DNA of 64,000 nt from Yamagishiella unicocca (taxonomy: Eukaryota; Chlorophyta; Chlorophyceae; Chlamydomonadales; Volvocaceae): positions 372,001 through 436,000 of the forward strand of contig BDSL01000085.1 of the NCBI GenBank assembly GCA_003116995.1, given 5' to 3'. The notes under the pieces were generated by a model that saw nothing but the letters and a program-made list of their open reading frames with translations, was not told the DNA's origin and ran no database searches. Position numbers and translations under genes: made by a program. Below, in pieces: positions 1 to 11,719 of this stretch (position 1 is the first letter of the stretch; every line of letters starts with the position of its first letter).

Positions 1-2270
1 AGGTGGGAAGTGGGCACCGCCGTCACCATGTTCCACCCCAACTCCTGCCGGCCAATGCACTCACCCGGGCATGTCCTCGCCGTCCTCGTCGCTCTGCTGC
101 AAACAAGTGTTTGGCGGTTGCCGCCGGATGATGTGGGTGTTAGTGACCGTGGGGCTGCTAGCGCCTGCCAGCACGCCAACTTAAGCACGCAACACTTACT
201 CGTGGTATGCGCGCCGGTGCCGTCCGCGACGGACCGCCGGGTCCACCCGGCCGCTTAAGCCCGCCCACGTTGGTGGTGGGTCCCCCCGTCGACTGTTTGA
301 CGCGCCCGGAAACGACCTGCAATGCGGAGTCGACAGCCCTAAGTTCGCAGGCTGGGCCCAATTATGCGCGGGGAGGGCGCCAGTGAAAATTGCAATGCTT
401 GACAAGGTTACTGGCATGCGCGACAGGCTTTGAAGCAACCGGGCTGCCGGGCGACGCGCGACGGTCGACGGGAGTTCGGCGCAGCGCCGATGCGAGCTTC
501 ACCTCATAACACGTCGGCAGCTTGTTTATAAGTGAGAACAGCTCCTCCCTGCACGTCATATAACCCGGGTTGGTCCAACAACGGTGCTGCACGAGGGCGC
601 GCGAAGGCGCACCTTTCTTCCCGGTTAAGCCTTGCGCCTTTATAAAATGCAAGCGCAAGAAGCCAGCTGTCTGAGTGAACTGCTACCAAGCTGATCCAGG
701 CTGTCCGCTACGAGGGCGAAAGAAAGTGTTTCATCATCCGTAGCGTCAGATTTAGCGAGCGACGAGCGAGCCAGTGGCTGTGAACGCACCTCCATGCCAT
801 CGCGAGCAAAGTTGACGCCCTGTATTGCACAGCCCCGTCAGCGTGTTATGAGGTGCAGGCAGGTGCGGCGTCCCACATCGGCGTGGACCACAGCCGCGCA
901 GCGTGGACCAACTCACCAAAGCTGGCTCGGGCGCCTCAGGTGGTACTTCCTCTGCGGGAAGGTCCACAGCCCATGTCCCGTCGGGGTAACCATACAGGCA
1001 AAGATTCTACGAGCGCAGGTAAAGTCAACGGCAAATTGGAATCTGTAGACTTCAATTGGGCAACAAGGTAACACCAGCAGCAAATTCAGAAGGAGCTTTG
1101 CGCGGGTCGACGGCCACGGGCGCACACAGATGCCGCCAACGATGCCACCGCGACGGACTTGCCTCCTTCTGCGGGTCACATTGGTGCCAAAATTTGTCGA
1201 TATCCTGAGTCAATGCCCTAAGTATAGCCTTGCGACGGCCTAAATAGTCCTCATAGATGTCGCGAGGAGACCGTGACATATTCGTATCGTTGCGAGCTTG
1301 TGGTACAGTAACAGGATTGACAAAAAGGGTGAACGGTGTGTACTAGGTCTTCGAGTGTTGACGAACAGAAGCTGGTTTGGAACATTGGTTTCGGAAGCAA
1401 TTGGTTTCAGAGCGTCGGTGAGGCCAGGCTGCTCCACCCGCTTCCGCCTAGCAACAGCGACCGTCATCAGAAAAACGCATATATCTGAGGCTTTAGATTG
1501 TTACGGGACGGCCTTCACAGTTACAGCGTCACTCTATAGCTCAACACCCGCTCTGGGCAGGCGTCATGCATATTATATTGCCAGTAATATGAGAATTCAT
1601 CAAATGTGCTCCAGGGAAACCGTTAACACATGCGCTAGCGTGCCATGTACCTTCCGCTTACCCTCTGACCCTTTCTGCCGCTCCCCGTCAGGCTCCATCC
1701 CTCGTCACAGGTGAAACGTATGCTTCGTAAGTCCTAACCCCTACAGCCCATCAATATCGTAGTATACCTCATTGGAATGTCCATACCAATCAGTCGTGCA
1801 CGTCTTGCACTAAACAGCTCATTTAGCGTTTCTCCGGGCAAGTCTCCGGGTATCTCGCCAGAAACAATGCGCTGTGCCAGTTACCTTGACGACACCAACA
1901 GGGCTAGCATACAACTGAGTTTACCCTCAGAATAATTTCCCGGGCTTGGTGTATACGGGTGGGAACCATCACTAGTCAGCACACCCTCCCAGATTTACCG
2001 ACAGCTCACGATAGCCCCGAACGACCCCGGTGTGACCCCGCATGTTGCCTGTTCTGGCCAGGGTTGATCTTGGTCCACGTACTGGTGGCCGGGGGAGGAT
2101 ATCTTATGGATCCCTTGAGCGGAAGTGTTGAATAATGTGCCAAGTTTGGCTACTGTGCCTAACGCACACCTGTAGCCAATGCAAGTAAATTGGCGCGCAC
2201 AGACTGGCTTGCTTGAAACACGCTACGTCGCCGCTGGCGTGAAGAGGAGCTCGAAACGTTAGGAGTCTTC
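1..2270. other. No recognisable gene (left flank)
   Basis: Open frames here are short (the longest is about 138 codons at 1298-1714 on the plus strand). None shows a recognisable domain, a convincing splice-linked continuation or a low-complexity pattern like the real exons elsewhere. The stretch may hold intergenic DNA or fragments of a gene lying to the left. Confidence 0.5.
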
Positions 2271-2274
2271 AACC

Positions 2275-2279
2275 TTACA
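2275..2279 (-). terminator. Putative TGTAA polyadenylation signal of PIG-T
   Basis: The minus strand reads TGTAA about 120 bases past the PIG-T stop codon at 2399. TGTAA is the usual poly(A) signal of volvocine algae. The motif is short, so this rests on position. Confidence 0.45.
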
Positions 2280-2398
2280 CCGTTGGTGGCCTGCGGAAAT
2301 TAAATTCCGAGCACCAACGCGATATCGCATCGCCTACTACAGCACGGCGCTCGCATCCTTCACCCAAACGGACACCTCCCTACCGCCTGGCCCCATCC

Positions 2399-5300
2399 TC
2401 AATGCCAGCAAGGCTGTGCGCCACAGCTCGGACGTTTGGGTCGCACCTCGACACCCAGGTCGCCTAGCAGCCGCTCCGCCTGTTCCCTCAGATCCGCATC
2501 CAAGTACAGCGCTAGCGCTGCGAACAACACCAGCAGCGAAATAATCTGAAACGCCTTGGCCCCTGCGCGGCGCTTCCGTTGCACCGAGCCACCGCTCTCA
2601 TCGCTTTCCGTGTCGGCCGCGCCTCGCGGGCGCCGAGTGAGCAGGTTGACTAGGGCGCCGAAGTAGACGGCGAGGACGGTGGAGGAGAGGCAGATGACGT
2701 TGTACGGCATGCTGAAGTCAGGGGCGGCCAGCGGCACCAGCAGGCCAGGGCCGTACACCTGCGAGCGAAGTGGGGACCGGCATCCGGCAAGGGGGGGGGA
2801 TGGCTGGGCGTTGGACGGGTCAGCCAGGGTCAGGTGAACCTAAACCCACCGAGCAGGCCGTCCGGGGTGGAGTCAAGTCGAGCAACCACACTGCGCGTGT
2901 CAAGTGTTGCGCATGCCCCCCTGGCGTACCCGCTGCACGGGTCCTCTTGATAAAGCGACCAGCAGCGGCGAGCTAACGACCTCTTCGCCAGCGCCGGTGC
3001 TAGCGCTGCCGCCTCCACCTCCACCTCCACCTCCGCCCGGCTGGGTGAGCCACTGGACGCCGGCCGCGTAGAGGGGGTCCAGGTAGCTCACCACAGCTGC
3101 TGGGACGTCGAAGCCCCGGTGTGCGTCGGGCGGGTACTCGAAGGCGGTGAGGAAGGCCTTGCTGAAGGCCACTCGAAGCTGCACCTCAGCCACCCGCGGC
3201 GGCACCACCAGGCACAGGTCAAGCACCCCAGGCGACGTGCGCTGCGCTGCCGGCTGCACCCGCTGCGCCGCCAGGTGACGCCGCAGCGGCACGACCTGGG
3301 ACAGAGGTGAAGGCGGCAGGCGGGGTGGGCAGGCGAGGTGGGCAGGCGAGGTGGGCAGGCGAGGTGGGCAGGCGAGGAGGGCAGGCGAGGGGAGCAGGCG
3401 AGGTGGGCAGGCGAGGAGGGCAGGCGAGGGGAGCAGGCGAGGGGGCAGGCGAGGGAGGCAGACGAGGGGAGCAGGCGTGGGGGGCAGGCGAGGAGGGCAG
3501 GCGAGAGGCCATAACGTCCGTGCTCACGGTAGGGGAGGTAGGGGAGGCAATCAGCATGACGTGCGCGGGACGGCCGCACGAGGGGTCTTTAACCCATCCG
3601 GGCTGATGGGGACATAACAATGCTTCGAGCGACGTACATGGGCGACGCACTGGCCCCGACGCGCCCCGGTGTACGACAGCATGGCATCGCGGCGCATGGC
3701 CGTTTCTCCGCGCAATCACCACTGAGCTGGCGCCGCCGAATGGACCGAATGTAGGTCTGCGGGACCCAACCCAATCCAGGTTCCACCAGCTCGGTGCCAG
3801 GCGGGCGGGAGAAGTACGTGTAACGTGTTGGCGCCCGAGCCCCTCCGACGCGCCGACGGCACGAAACACTTCCCACCCCGCGCACGCGGCCCCCGACACG
3901 CACCCCACAGAACACCCCACGACCTTCCGCACCTGGCCGTCGTACATGATGGTGAGGGTGTGCATCCAAGGCTTGACGTACCACGGGAACACCTGGTGCA
4001 CGCACACCAGGTGCCAGGGGCACACCGTCGCGCCGCCATCGGCCGCAGCGCCACCAGCCGCAGCGCCACCGGCCGCAGCGCCACCGGCCGCAGGGCCACC
4101 GGCCGCAGGGCCACCAGCCGCAGGGCCACCAGCCGCAGGGCCACCGGCCGCAGGGCCACCGGCCGCAGGGCCACCAGCCGCAGGGCCACCAGCCGCAGGG
4201 CCACCAGCCGCAGGGCCCTGGTTGGCCAGTCGCGCGCGCAGCTCCTCCGAGCGGTGCACCTTGAGGACCATGCCCCCGCGCAGCAGCCCCGCCCCCGTCA
4301 GGTGGCGCTCAACGACCAGGTGCGCGGGGGGCGCGGCTCCCAACGCACCCGGGCCCGCCCTCTCGCCACCATCATAGGCGCCAGCTGCGGCCGGCTGCTG
4401 CTGTGGGGTGCGCAAGCCCAGGCCCAGGCCCTGCCCCCTGACCTCCAGCAGCTCCAGCGTATCGTAGACGTGCAGTCTGGGCAGCGCCCGAGATGCGGCC
4501 GCCGCCGTCAGGCCCCGCGAGGTCGCGTCGGCGGTGTCTACAGGAACCAGTAGTGAGCCGTGTTGCGGCGCCTGGCCCTCGCTGCTGCTGCTGCCGCCAT
4601 GGCTGCCGCCATCTGCTTGTGGTGTGCTTGTCCCTGGCATCGGGCAGGAGCCCACGCCGGTGTCCTCGCCCCCTGCCTGACAGCTGCCGCCGGGGGCTGT
4701 TGCTGCTGCCGCCGGGGCACCCACGGCGACGAAGACCTGGCTGCGCAGCGCGGCGGGGCAGAAGTGGCCCACACGCGCCCGGAGCGCCTGCTCCAGATCC
4801 AGGTCCAGGGGTGGCCGCTGGGCCGGGACAGGTGGGGTGCGTATTACTAAGGTGAAGGTCTGCACCAGCCGCACCCCCTGCCGGCCCTGCGGGGTAGCGC
4901 CTCGCTCCAGCAGCAGGCCGAGCGAGATGTACTCTGCGTGGGTTGCGGGCGGGAGCCGTCACAATGCTGGACGTGCGGAGGGCACCAGCCGCGAGCAGCC
5001 GCACCGGCGGTCGCCGCCAAGGTGGCCTCGTCGACTAGGTCCTCCCTCGCAGAGTCGAGCAGCTGGAGAGGAACCCAGACGTGCAGTTCCGGGAAAGGAC
5101 AGCGGGATACGCCTGGGAGCGCCGGCGACCGGCATTGAACCTGCCTGCCAGGGTCGCAACACCGGCTGGGCTGCAAGCCAGGCCATGGCTCAGCTCGCGC
5201 GCCCTCACCTCATTCCTGGGCGGGCGGAGCCAACGCTACTTCAGCAGTAGCGTGCAACTCTATTCGCGGCACAGGCGCTGGGTAACGGTGGCAGATAGGG

Positions 5301-7308
5301 CAGCGGTGGCAGGTGTGAATGGCGTAGGCGGCCGGACGTACCTGCTCCGAACACAGTGGGCCGGTGCCCCAGCAGCGACGACAGGCCCGCCTGGTCCCGG
5401 CACGGCAGCAGCCGCAGCCACGGCGTCAGGTTCTCGGTGCACAGCGGCTCGTGCGGCAGGAACCCGTGCAGCCGCTGGCTGCGGCCGTGAGACAGCAAGG
5501 GTGCACCGTGGGATGAGCGGAGGTGGGGCTCACGGCCGCAGGAACGCGGACGCTCGGTGCAGCGGCCTGGGTGCCCAAAGTGATAACGAACTGAAGGGCC
5601 TCCTAGGCAGACGCCTACAGGCGCGGGGTGATTGCGGCCATCCCGGTGCCGTGTAATACACACACAGCCTGTTTCCCCTCCAACATCTGCCCACCCACCG
5701 ACCTGGGGACACCCCCCGCGCCGTACATTGTCGTATTGGCCGCCGCGCTGCTACCCTCCCCCCGCTCCGCCGCCATTGTCCCGGCCCCATCCGGCCGCAT
5801 GAGGTCCTGCAACCGTATGGGGCCGCCGCTCGCAGCGCCCGGCTCGTCCAGCAGGTTGAGCGAGGCGCACGACAGCCCTGACAGCGCGCGCACGAGCGCC
5901 GCCCAGTGGCGAGCCAGCGCCGGCTGCCGCAGATCCCCGCGGAAGGAAGCGTCCAGAACCTGTAGGGCCAGGACGATAGGAGGGCGGCATGAAGACCGGT
6001 TGCACGACATGGATAACCCCCCGATAGTGGGGAGGCGCCGACTGCAGTGGCTCCTGAAGGTCTCGGTTCGGGTCGTGTTCCTCGGCAAGGTGTTTTGCAC
6101 AGCGCCAGAAGCGTCGTGCGCAGCGAGTGGATGCATCGTGTGCGGTGTGCGGTGTGTAGTAGGCGCAAGCAACAAAATGGTGAGGAGGGGCAAGGGAGGG
6201 GGGAGGGAGGGCTCTGCAGGCGGGCAGGCGGGATGTTGCTCAGGCGAGATGTTGCTCAGGCGAGGCCCTCAACCGGAGGCCCACTTGGGGGCTTTACTGG
6301 GCCGGATTATGAACCCAGGGTGCAGGTGGGAGGGTGGGGCGTGGGTGAGGTGTGGGCTGCGGCTAGAGCGCAGGACAAACGTCGTTGCGTCAGCTCTGCC
6401 ACCCACCGCGCCGACGGGTCTGGCGGGGACCAGCGGCCAGCCCCACTCCGAGTAGCGCTGCGGGGCAATCGGTAGAACGCAAGAGGAGGTAGTGAGCGGC
6501 CGTTAGGGCTGAGGCAGCGGCCAAGGGAGCCGGCATGCGTTATGCTGGGCAGTCCAACGACACCCGGACGTGGGCATGTAGGTGTACGCTCTGCACAGGA
6601 CCATGCACTCCATCTTGCGGAGGTCAAATTACGCCCAAGCGGCATGGAGCGGCACGGCAACTGTAGCCAGCGCGACAAACCGATGTAAGTCTGCGATGCG
6701 CAGCATCCGCAGGTCAACGGGGGCCCCTTCCCCTTCCCTAGCACTTTGCTGCGTTGTATTTAAATACCCGGTCCCGAATCTCCCACCCGCCTGCGATTAG
6801 CTCCGACCCGCTGCTCACCCATCTGCCAGACGTGAGTGATAGCTCCACCTCGTTGAGGGGCAGAGCGGACAGCAGATGCTGGATGGCGTGGGGGAAGCTG
6901 GTGTGAAGGCGTGACGCGGTAGTGGCCTGATCAAAGCGGAGGTGTACCTGCGCAGCGCAGCAGGACACGGGCGTGGCATGGTTGCATGTGTGCTGGAGGG
7001 GGACCACCCGCACAGGGGTTGTACCGAGTTACAAAAGGGGGCGGAGGGGCATGGGTCGGGTTTGGTTAGAGGGAAGTATGGCCGTCCCTGCCAGGAGGTT
7101 TCCTCTTAACCCTACCATGAGGTGGTGCGGGGTAAGCCATGCCGTCAGCGCTTCCTCGGAGAACACGTCCTGAAGTTCCGGGTTAGAGGCCCGTCATTGC
7201 TGGTCGTAATACATCGATAGCATTTGTGTGTACCTGAGATGTGCAGCCCAGCACAAGCCCCAGCAGAAGGCCTACGACCGGGACGCCCCATCTCCTGCGT
7301 CCCGACAT
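2399..7308 (-). CDS. PIGT: GPI transamidase component PIG-T (multi-exon)
   Basis: PIG-T is a lumen-facing membrane subunit of the ER GPI transamidase, which attaches GPI anchors to proteins. The start at 7308 gives MSGRRRWGVPVVGLLLGLVL, a clear signal peptide; exon 1 is 7234-7308. Further exons at 7116-7169, 6819-6947 and from 6457 join in frame and match the family (FSEEAL; ELSLTSGRW joined to RYSEWGWPL). Later exons carry ALSGLSCASLNLLDEP (about 5870), CTENLTPWLRLLPC (about 5430), LVQTFTLVIRTP (about 4850), RHLTGAGLLRGG (about 4290), VFPWYVKPWMHTLTIMYDG (about 3960), FEYPPDAHRGFDVPAAVV (about 3130) and, in the last exon, APDFSMPYNVIC followed by a membrane segment. A second hydrophobic stretch (AFQIISLLVLFAALALYL) follows. 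A Gly/Ala-rich insert and a poly-Gly run make it longer than the usual roughly 580 residues. Some internal exon borders are uncertain. Confidence 0.93.
3307..3513. repeat. C/G-rich minisatellite in a PIG-T intron
   Basis: An imperfect tandem array of roughly 11-12 bp units on the theme GGCGAGGTGGGCA lies inside a PIG-T intron. On the coding (minus) strand it reads as C-rich CCTGCCCACCTCG units that end just upstream of the 3' splice site near 3295. Confidence 0.85.
4030..4212 (-). repeat. 15-bp coding minisatellite (PAAGG repeats) in PIG-T
   Basis: About twelve tandem 15-bp units, theme CCAGCCGCAGGGCCA, encode repeated Pro-Ala-Ala-Gly-Gly and Ala-Ala-Ala-Gly-Gly within a PIG-T exon. They sit between the conserved segments LRARLANQG and VCPWHLVCVHQVFPW. 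The array keeps the reading frame. Confidence 0.9.
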
Positions 7309-7609
7309 TGATTAATAAAACAAGAAGGATTCCATGAGTTGCATGTGCACATGTCGTTTCGCTTTGCTTTCCAGTTGACTGCTAGCTGCGTGGAAAATGT
7401 ACGGACGACAGGAAGGTCGGGAACGACAGTCCGGCGCCAGTCCGGCGCCAAATTAGCAATTGCTGCTCATTTACTATCAAGTTTCCACAAAAGGCACTCA
7501 TTATGTCTGTTCTTATAAGTGTACATACAACCGGTACCTGACTGAAGTTGCGGGGCGAACACCATAATCGCTGCCCGGAGTCTAGCAAGTTGGTTGTAGC
7601 GCAAGCACT
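7309..7609. promoter_or_regulatory. Divergent promoter region PIG-T / Q-rich gene
   Basis: Only 301 bp separate the two start codons, which point away from each other, so both promoters must lie here or overlap the 5' ends. No TATA box is evident. A GTCCGGCGCCA motif is duplicated near 7429-7450. Confidence 0.55.
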
Positions 7610-10600
7610 ATGGACGACGAGGAGATGCTAAGGCAAGCTGATATGTGGCTGGCTCGAATCACTCGGTTAACGTAAGTCCACTGGGCGCATTTCGAGCCGC
7701 CTTTCGAACCCAATCTGACCCCGACGCGCCTGCCTTTACCACAACGCGTCGACGACTACCTCTCCAGGACTCCCTGCGCAGTGTTGGCGTGGCAAGTACT
7801 TGCCCGCCAACCTGTATTGCACCAGGGTACTGGACAAGGAGGTCGTCGTGCTGCTCCCATGTAACGCCCCTTTGCGTACGTACGCGTGCTTCCCTGATAC
7901 TGCCAGTGTTGATGTTGTCACAGTTGTGTGGTCGCGGGTCGTCGTGTAACAGGTCCTGCGGCTGCAGGGAGGGGGCTCCGCCGCGCTGCGGCTACCGCTA
8001 ATGTCCCCCCCTGCGCCGCCTTGAACCTACCAGGCCCGATAGTATACCTCCAGACCTACCGAGCATGGCGAAACCATCGCACGCCTCGCTGCTGACGTCA
8101 TTGCGCTGCCTGGCCGGTCTGTCGTCATGCGGTTCAAGCACCGCAGCCGTTGGCGCTATGTAAGTCGGGCGTGTGGAAGCACGTCAACGTCATGCCTTTT
8201 GTGCCCAACCACTCCATTCATTTCGTGCCCATGCCCACCGTCAGCTGACCTCAGTCTCCTTGCTGGTCCTCACTGCAGGTCTGAAGGGAATGCCATCGGA
8301 ACCTCGGTAGAGCTGGACGTCAACATGTCCAGCCGTGTGCGGGCCACCCATTACCAGGCCTTCATGCACCGCAAGGTTCGTCGCGTGGTTGCATTGCACC
8401 CTGTAGACCCATGTCGAGGCGTATTGACGTGCTTCGGATGTGTTGAGTTCCCTATGTTGTACGCTGGATAGAGGTTGAGGCTTGTCTGGAGGACGCCCTT
8501 TACCGACTTAAACCCACTTTCCCGCCCACTTCGCAGGTGTCGCACGCGATGACGAGTCTAACCAGGCGGCTGCAAAGCCTGGAGGGCAGAGAAGCTGAGC
8601 TCATCGCTGCTGCCACGAGACCATCCACCGGCGGGGGGTGTAGTGGCATGATGCCGTCATCGCCTGCAGCCGCTGGGGCTGATGCCGGGACAGCGGCAAA
8701 ACGGAAGAGGTCGGCAATGGAGGCTTCTTTGTACGACGAAGCACAGCTATGTCGTCCCGTGCGCCCTCCCTCCAGCACCTTCCAAGCGACCCCAAACGTG
8801 TCAGATGATTGCGCCACACCCAGCGGCCCGGCGTACCAGCCGGACCTTGCTGAGGCCGACTGGGGTACAGCCAGCGACCTGGCCGTGGGGCCGCTGCCGT
8901 GTCCTGAGGGTGGTGATGCAGCTTCCGAAAGCGATCCCCTAACAGCGCTCGTCGATGCCCCGATGCAGCGCCAAGAGCCCCTGCGAGACGATGCCTCTCG
9001 ACAAGAGCAGCCCTTCCGGCAGGGTCCGAACGTAGGACAGCAGCAGCAGCAACAGCAGCAGCAACAGCAGCAAAAGCTGCAACAACAGCAGCAACAGCAG
9101 CAGCAACAGCAGCAACAACAGCAGCAACAGCAGCAAAAGCTGCAACATTTGCTGCAACAACAGCAGCAACAGCAAAAGCTGCAACAGCAGCAAGAGCTGC
9201 AGCAAGAGCATGGCACCGCGATAATGGCGGGGGCAACAGCAACCGGCGCAGCCACCGTGGCCGTGGCAGCTGTGGGAGCGCGAAAGAGTAATCCCATGCT
9301 TCTTCCTGAGCCGGGCTCCGCATACGGTCAGGGCCATACTGCAGCCCCGGCGGTCCCCCAGCGCTCCATCATCTCACCCCATGGCGGCACCTTGTTTCCG
9401 CCCGCCAGTGCGCGCCCTGCCGCTCAGCCCGCCAACGACCTTGAGTTGCAGCAGGGTCAGCGTATGCTGGTGCGGCCCCCACCGGCACGCCCGGGTCCTC
9501 TACCAGGTCACGCAAGCACCGCTCCTGCTGAAGGCCCGCCGCGAGCGCAACAGCCGCTCCTCTGCGGCCTGCCGGCTCCCTCCCTGTCCCTGCAGCAGCT
9601 CATGATCCGTCGCGGGCGAACTCCTGCGGCACCCCTACATGAGTCTGTCCGTCGACCAGATGATTGCTCATTGGCCGACACCCAGCAGCAGCAGCTGGAT
9701 GTGCCTCAAGCACAGCCGCCGTGCGGTCCCAGCAGCTTTGCAGCCGCCATGGACCTCGCGGATCCCACGCTACGGGCCGCACTCGAGGCTACGGCTGCCG
9801 CAACAGCGGCTCACCTCCAGGAACAAATCGCAGCCCTTCCGTTCATGGATGAGGTGCGGCAGCGCTGGCGGCTGGAGTCGCTGGCTGACCATTTCGGCGT
9901 TGGAGCTTGGTGCGCGATGAACGCCCCCAGCGGTAGCGACAGTGGGAACGGTAGGACGGCTGAATGGGAGGGACCGGAACAGTCACTGCTACGGTTCGTC
10001 AAGACGCACCTGCCACGGTGTCATGCGGCTATGGAACTGCAGCAGCCCCTGCCATGCTATCGGGCTTCAAGCGAAGGGGCCGCATCGTTGCCGCTGGCAG
10101 CACTGGCTACGGCGCTGCCGGCTGATACTTGCAGGACACGGACGGACTTTTGGTGCTTGTTCCTGGCGCACCTGGACATGCTGGCGACAGCGAAAGCGAA
10201 GGCGATGGCGGGGCAGCATGGCCGGGAAGCCGGTCCGGTGCCGGCAGTCGAGCTTCTGGACTCCAGCAGCTCGGCCCGAGCTGCGGATGGACTCGCGGCC
10301 TGCGCTTGCAGTTGCCATGCGGTGCGGCAGGGTCGTGCGCAGCAGGTCGCCATGGATGCGGAGGAGGGCGATGACGACGACGCTGACGTGTACATTACGG
10401 ATGAGGGTCTGGTGCGCCTGGCGTCGCTAGCGGGTTCGCAGCGGGGGGACGGCGGCTGGCGGCTGCCATTCCTGGTGTGGCAACGGCCTCCTGGCGATTG
10501 CGGAGCTGGGGGTCCAGTCGACTGCCCGGCAGCAGGGGGGGAGGGGTTCCGTTGCAGCTGCACCGCTGCATGCGTGCACCGGGCGCAGGCGGCGCCTAGT

Positions 10601-11719
10601 ACGCTGTATTTCACGGAGCCGCTGCCAGACGCTGCCGGGTTGATGAGCGACAGCTGGACCCGCATGTGTGCGAATGCGTTGACGGTACAGAGCGGTGGAG
10701 CGCAGCATGCCGCGTCCAGCTGCCCCGGCGCCGGGGAGGGGGACGGGGACGGGGAGCAGTGCGGGGAGCTCGAGGCGAGCGAGTGCCCGTGCTGCCAGCA
10801 GGACCAGTGGCACCTGGGTGGGATGTCGCTGCTGGTGCTCAGCCACTGTCGCCTAGGTCTCGTGGAAGCAGGGCTCCATGGCGGCGGCGTGTTGCCGGCG
10901 CAGCTGCTGGCGTCAGCGGCGTCCAGCGGCGCAGGCGGTGCCCTGGCGGCTGCTGTTGCAGCTGCGGCGCGGCAATACCCCGAGCTGGCGTGCCGGGCGG
11001 AGCTGTTGAGAGACCAGGCGGAGACGATGGTGGGTATGTCAGCTTGGTGGATGGCGCCTGGGTAGAGCGGAAGGCAATCGGGTAACAGTCGATGCCTGCT
11101 GAGTCAGGGCCCGCATTCACGGTCTGTCGTCCTTACAAGGCGCTACGCTGTTGTAGCTCGCTCGTTGTCGGACGTGCCCCTGTTGTATTTATTCCTTGCC
11201 CAAGCGACCCATTGATTGGATGCTGTGTACCCCATGAGCAACTCCGCTTTGGGATCCCAACATGCGGCGTTGACTTGCGCTTCTGCCGGCCTAATCCCTT
11301 CACCTCTGCGCCCCTTTGCAGGTGTTGGTCGTCGACCCTGCCAACGGCTGCCTAATGGCTCAGCACCGCCTGGACCGCAGAGCACTCTCTCGGCTGGCGG
11401 CAGAGTGCCGTGGCAAGGATCAGGTACGCATAGCTTCGCGGTCTAGGGCTCAGCCGCAGAAGATGGACGGCAGAAGCTTGAGGCGAATGCGTGATTTTGG
11501 GGAGGGTGTCGCACACGTCTGTAACGGGACTTACACTTACTGAAATCGCCTCACCTCCTCGCTCGCTCGCAGATGGAACGGCATTGGCAGCTCGTGCACA
11601 ACATCCTGGCTGAGCTGCGGCGGCTGCCACCTGGTCCGTACACGCTGTGTATGAGTGCGCTGGGGCAGTGCCTGGAGCTGCGGGGAGCGAGCAGGGACGG
11701 AGCAAGGCCTGCAAGCTGA
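7610..11719 (+). CDS. Unrecognised glutamine-rich protein (multi-exon)
   Basis: I do not recognise the family. The start at 7610 gives MDDEEMLRQADMWLARITRL, followed by a GTAAGT donor at 7672. A small second exon (from 7768) and one ending at 8159 are plausible but less certain. Firm exons are 8279-8373 (SEGNAIGTSVELDVNM), the large exon 8537-11030, 11322-11423 (VLVVDPANGCLMAQHRLDRR) and 11573-11719, ending ...SRDGARPAS. The large exon opens with a possible coiled coil (SHAMTSLTRRLQSLEGREAE) and contains a long poly-Gln tract. A more ordered segment near 9840-10200 (FMDEVRQRWRLESLADHFGV; LLRFVKTHLPRCH; FWCLFLAHLDMLATAKAKAM) follows, then an acidic patch and a Cys/Gly-rich region. The poly-Gln and low complexity would fit a nuclear regulatory or scaffold protein, but that is a guess. 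It is divergent from PIG-T and convergent with LARP1. Confidence 0.75.
9038..9210 (+). repeat. CAG/CAA poly-glutamine tract
   Basis: A mixed CAG/CAA trinucleotide run is interrupted by AAG-CTG (Lys-Leu) units at about 9073, 9136 and 9175 and by a short QHLLQQ segment. It encodes three or more Gln blocks in the Q-rich protein. The periodic KLQ interruptions suggest that a larger QKLQ-containing unit was duplicated. Confidence 0.9.

Noticed and set aside
1298..1714. 138-codon plus-strand frame in the left flank
   Set aside because: No homology is recognised, its composition is unlike neighbouring exons, and there are no supporting splice sites.
3825..4553. Plus-strand 242-codon frame over PIG-T
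   Set aside because: It is a shadow frame kept open by the GC-rich 15-bp repeat. The minus strand matches a known protein.
8500..9297. Cys-rich 265-codon minus-strand frame over the poly-Gln region
   Set aside because: It is the antisense shadow of the CAG/CAA tract. The plus strand has spliced exons and a coherent protein.
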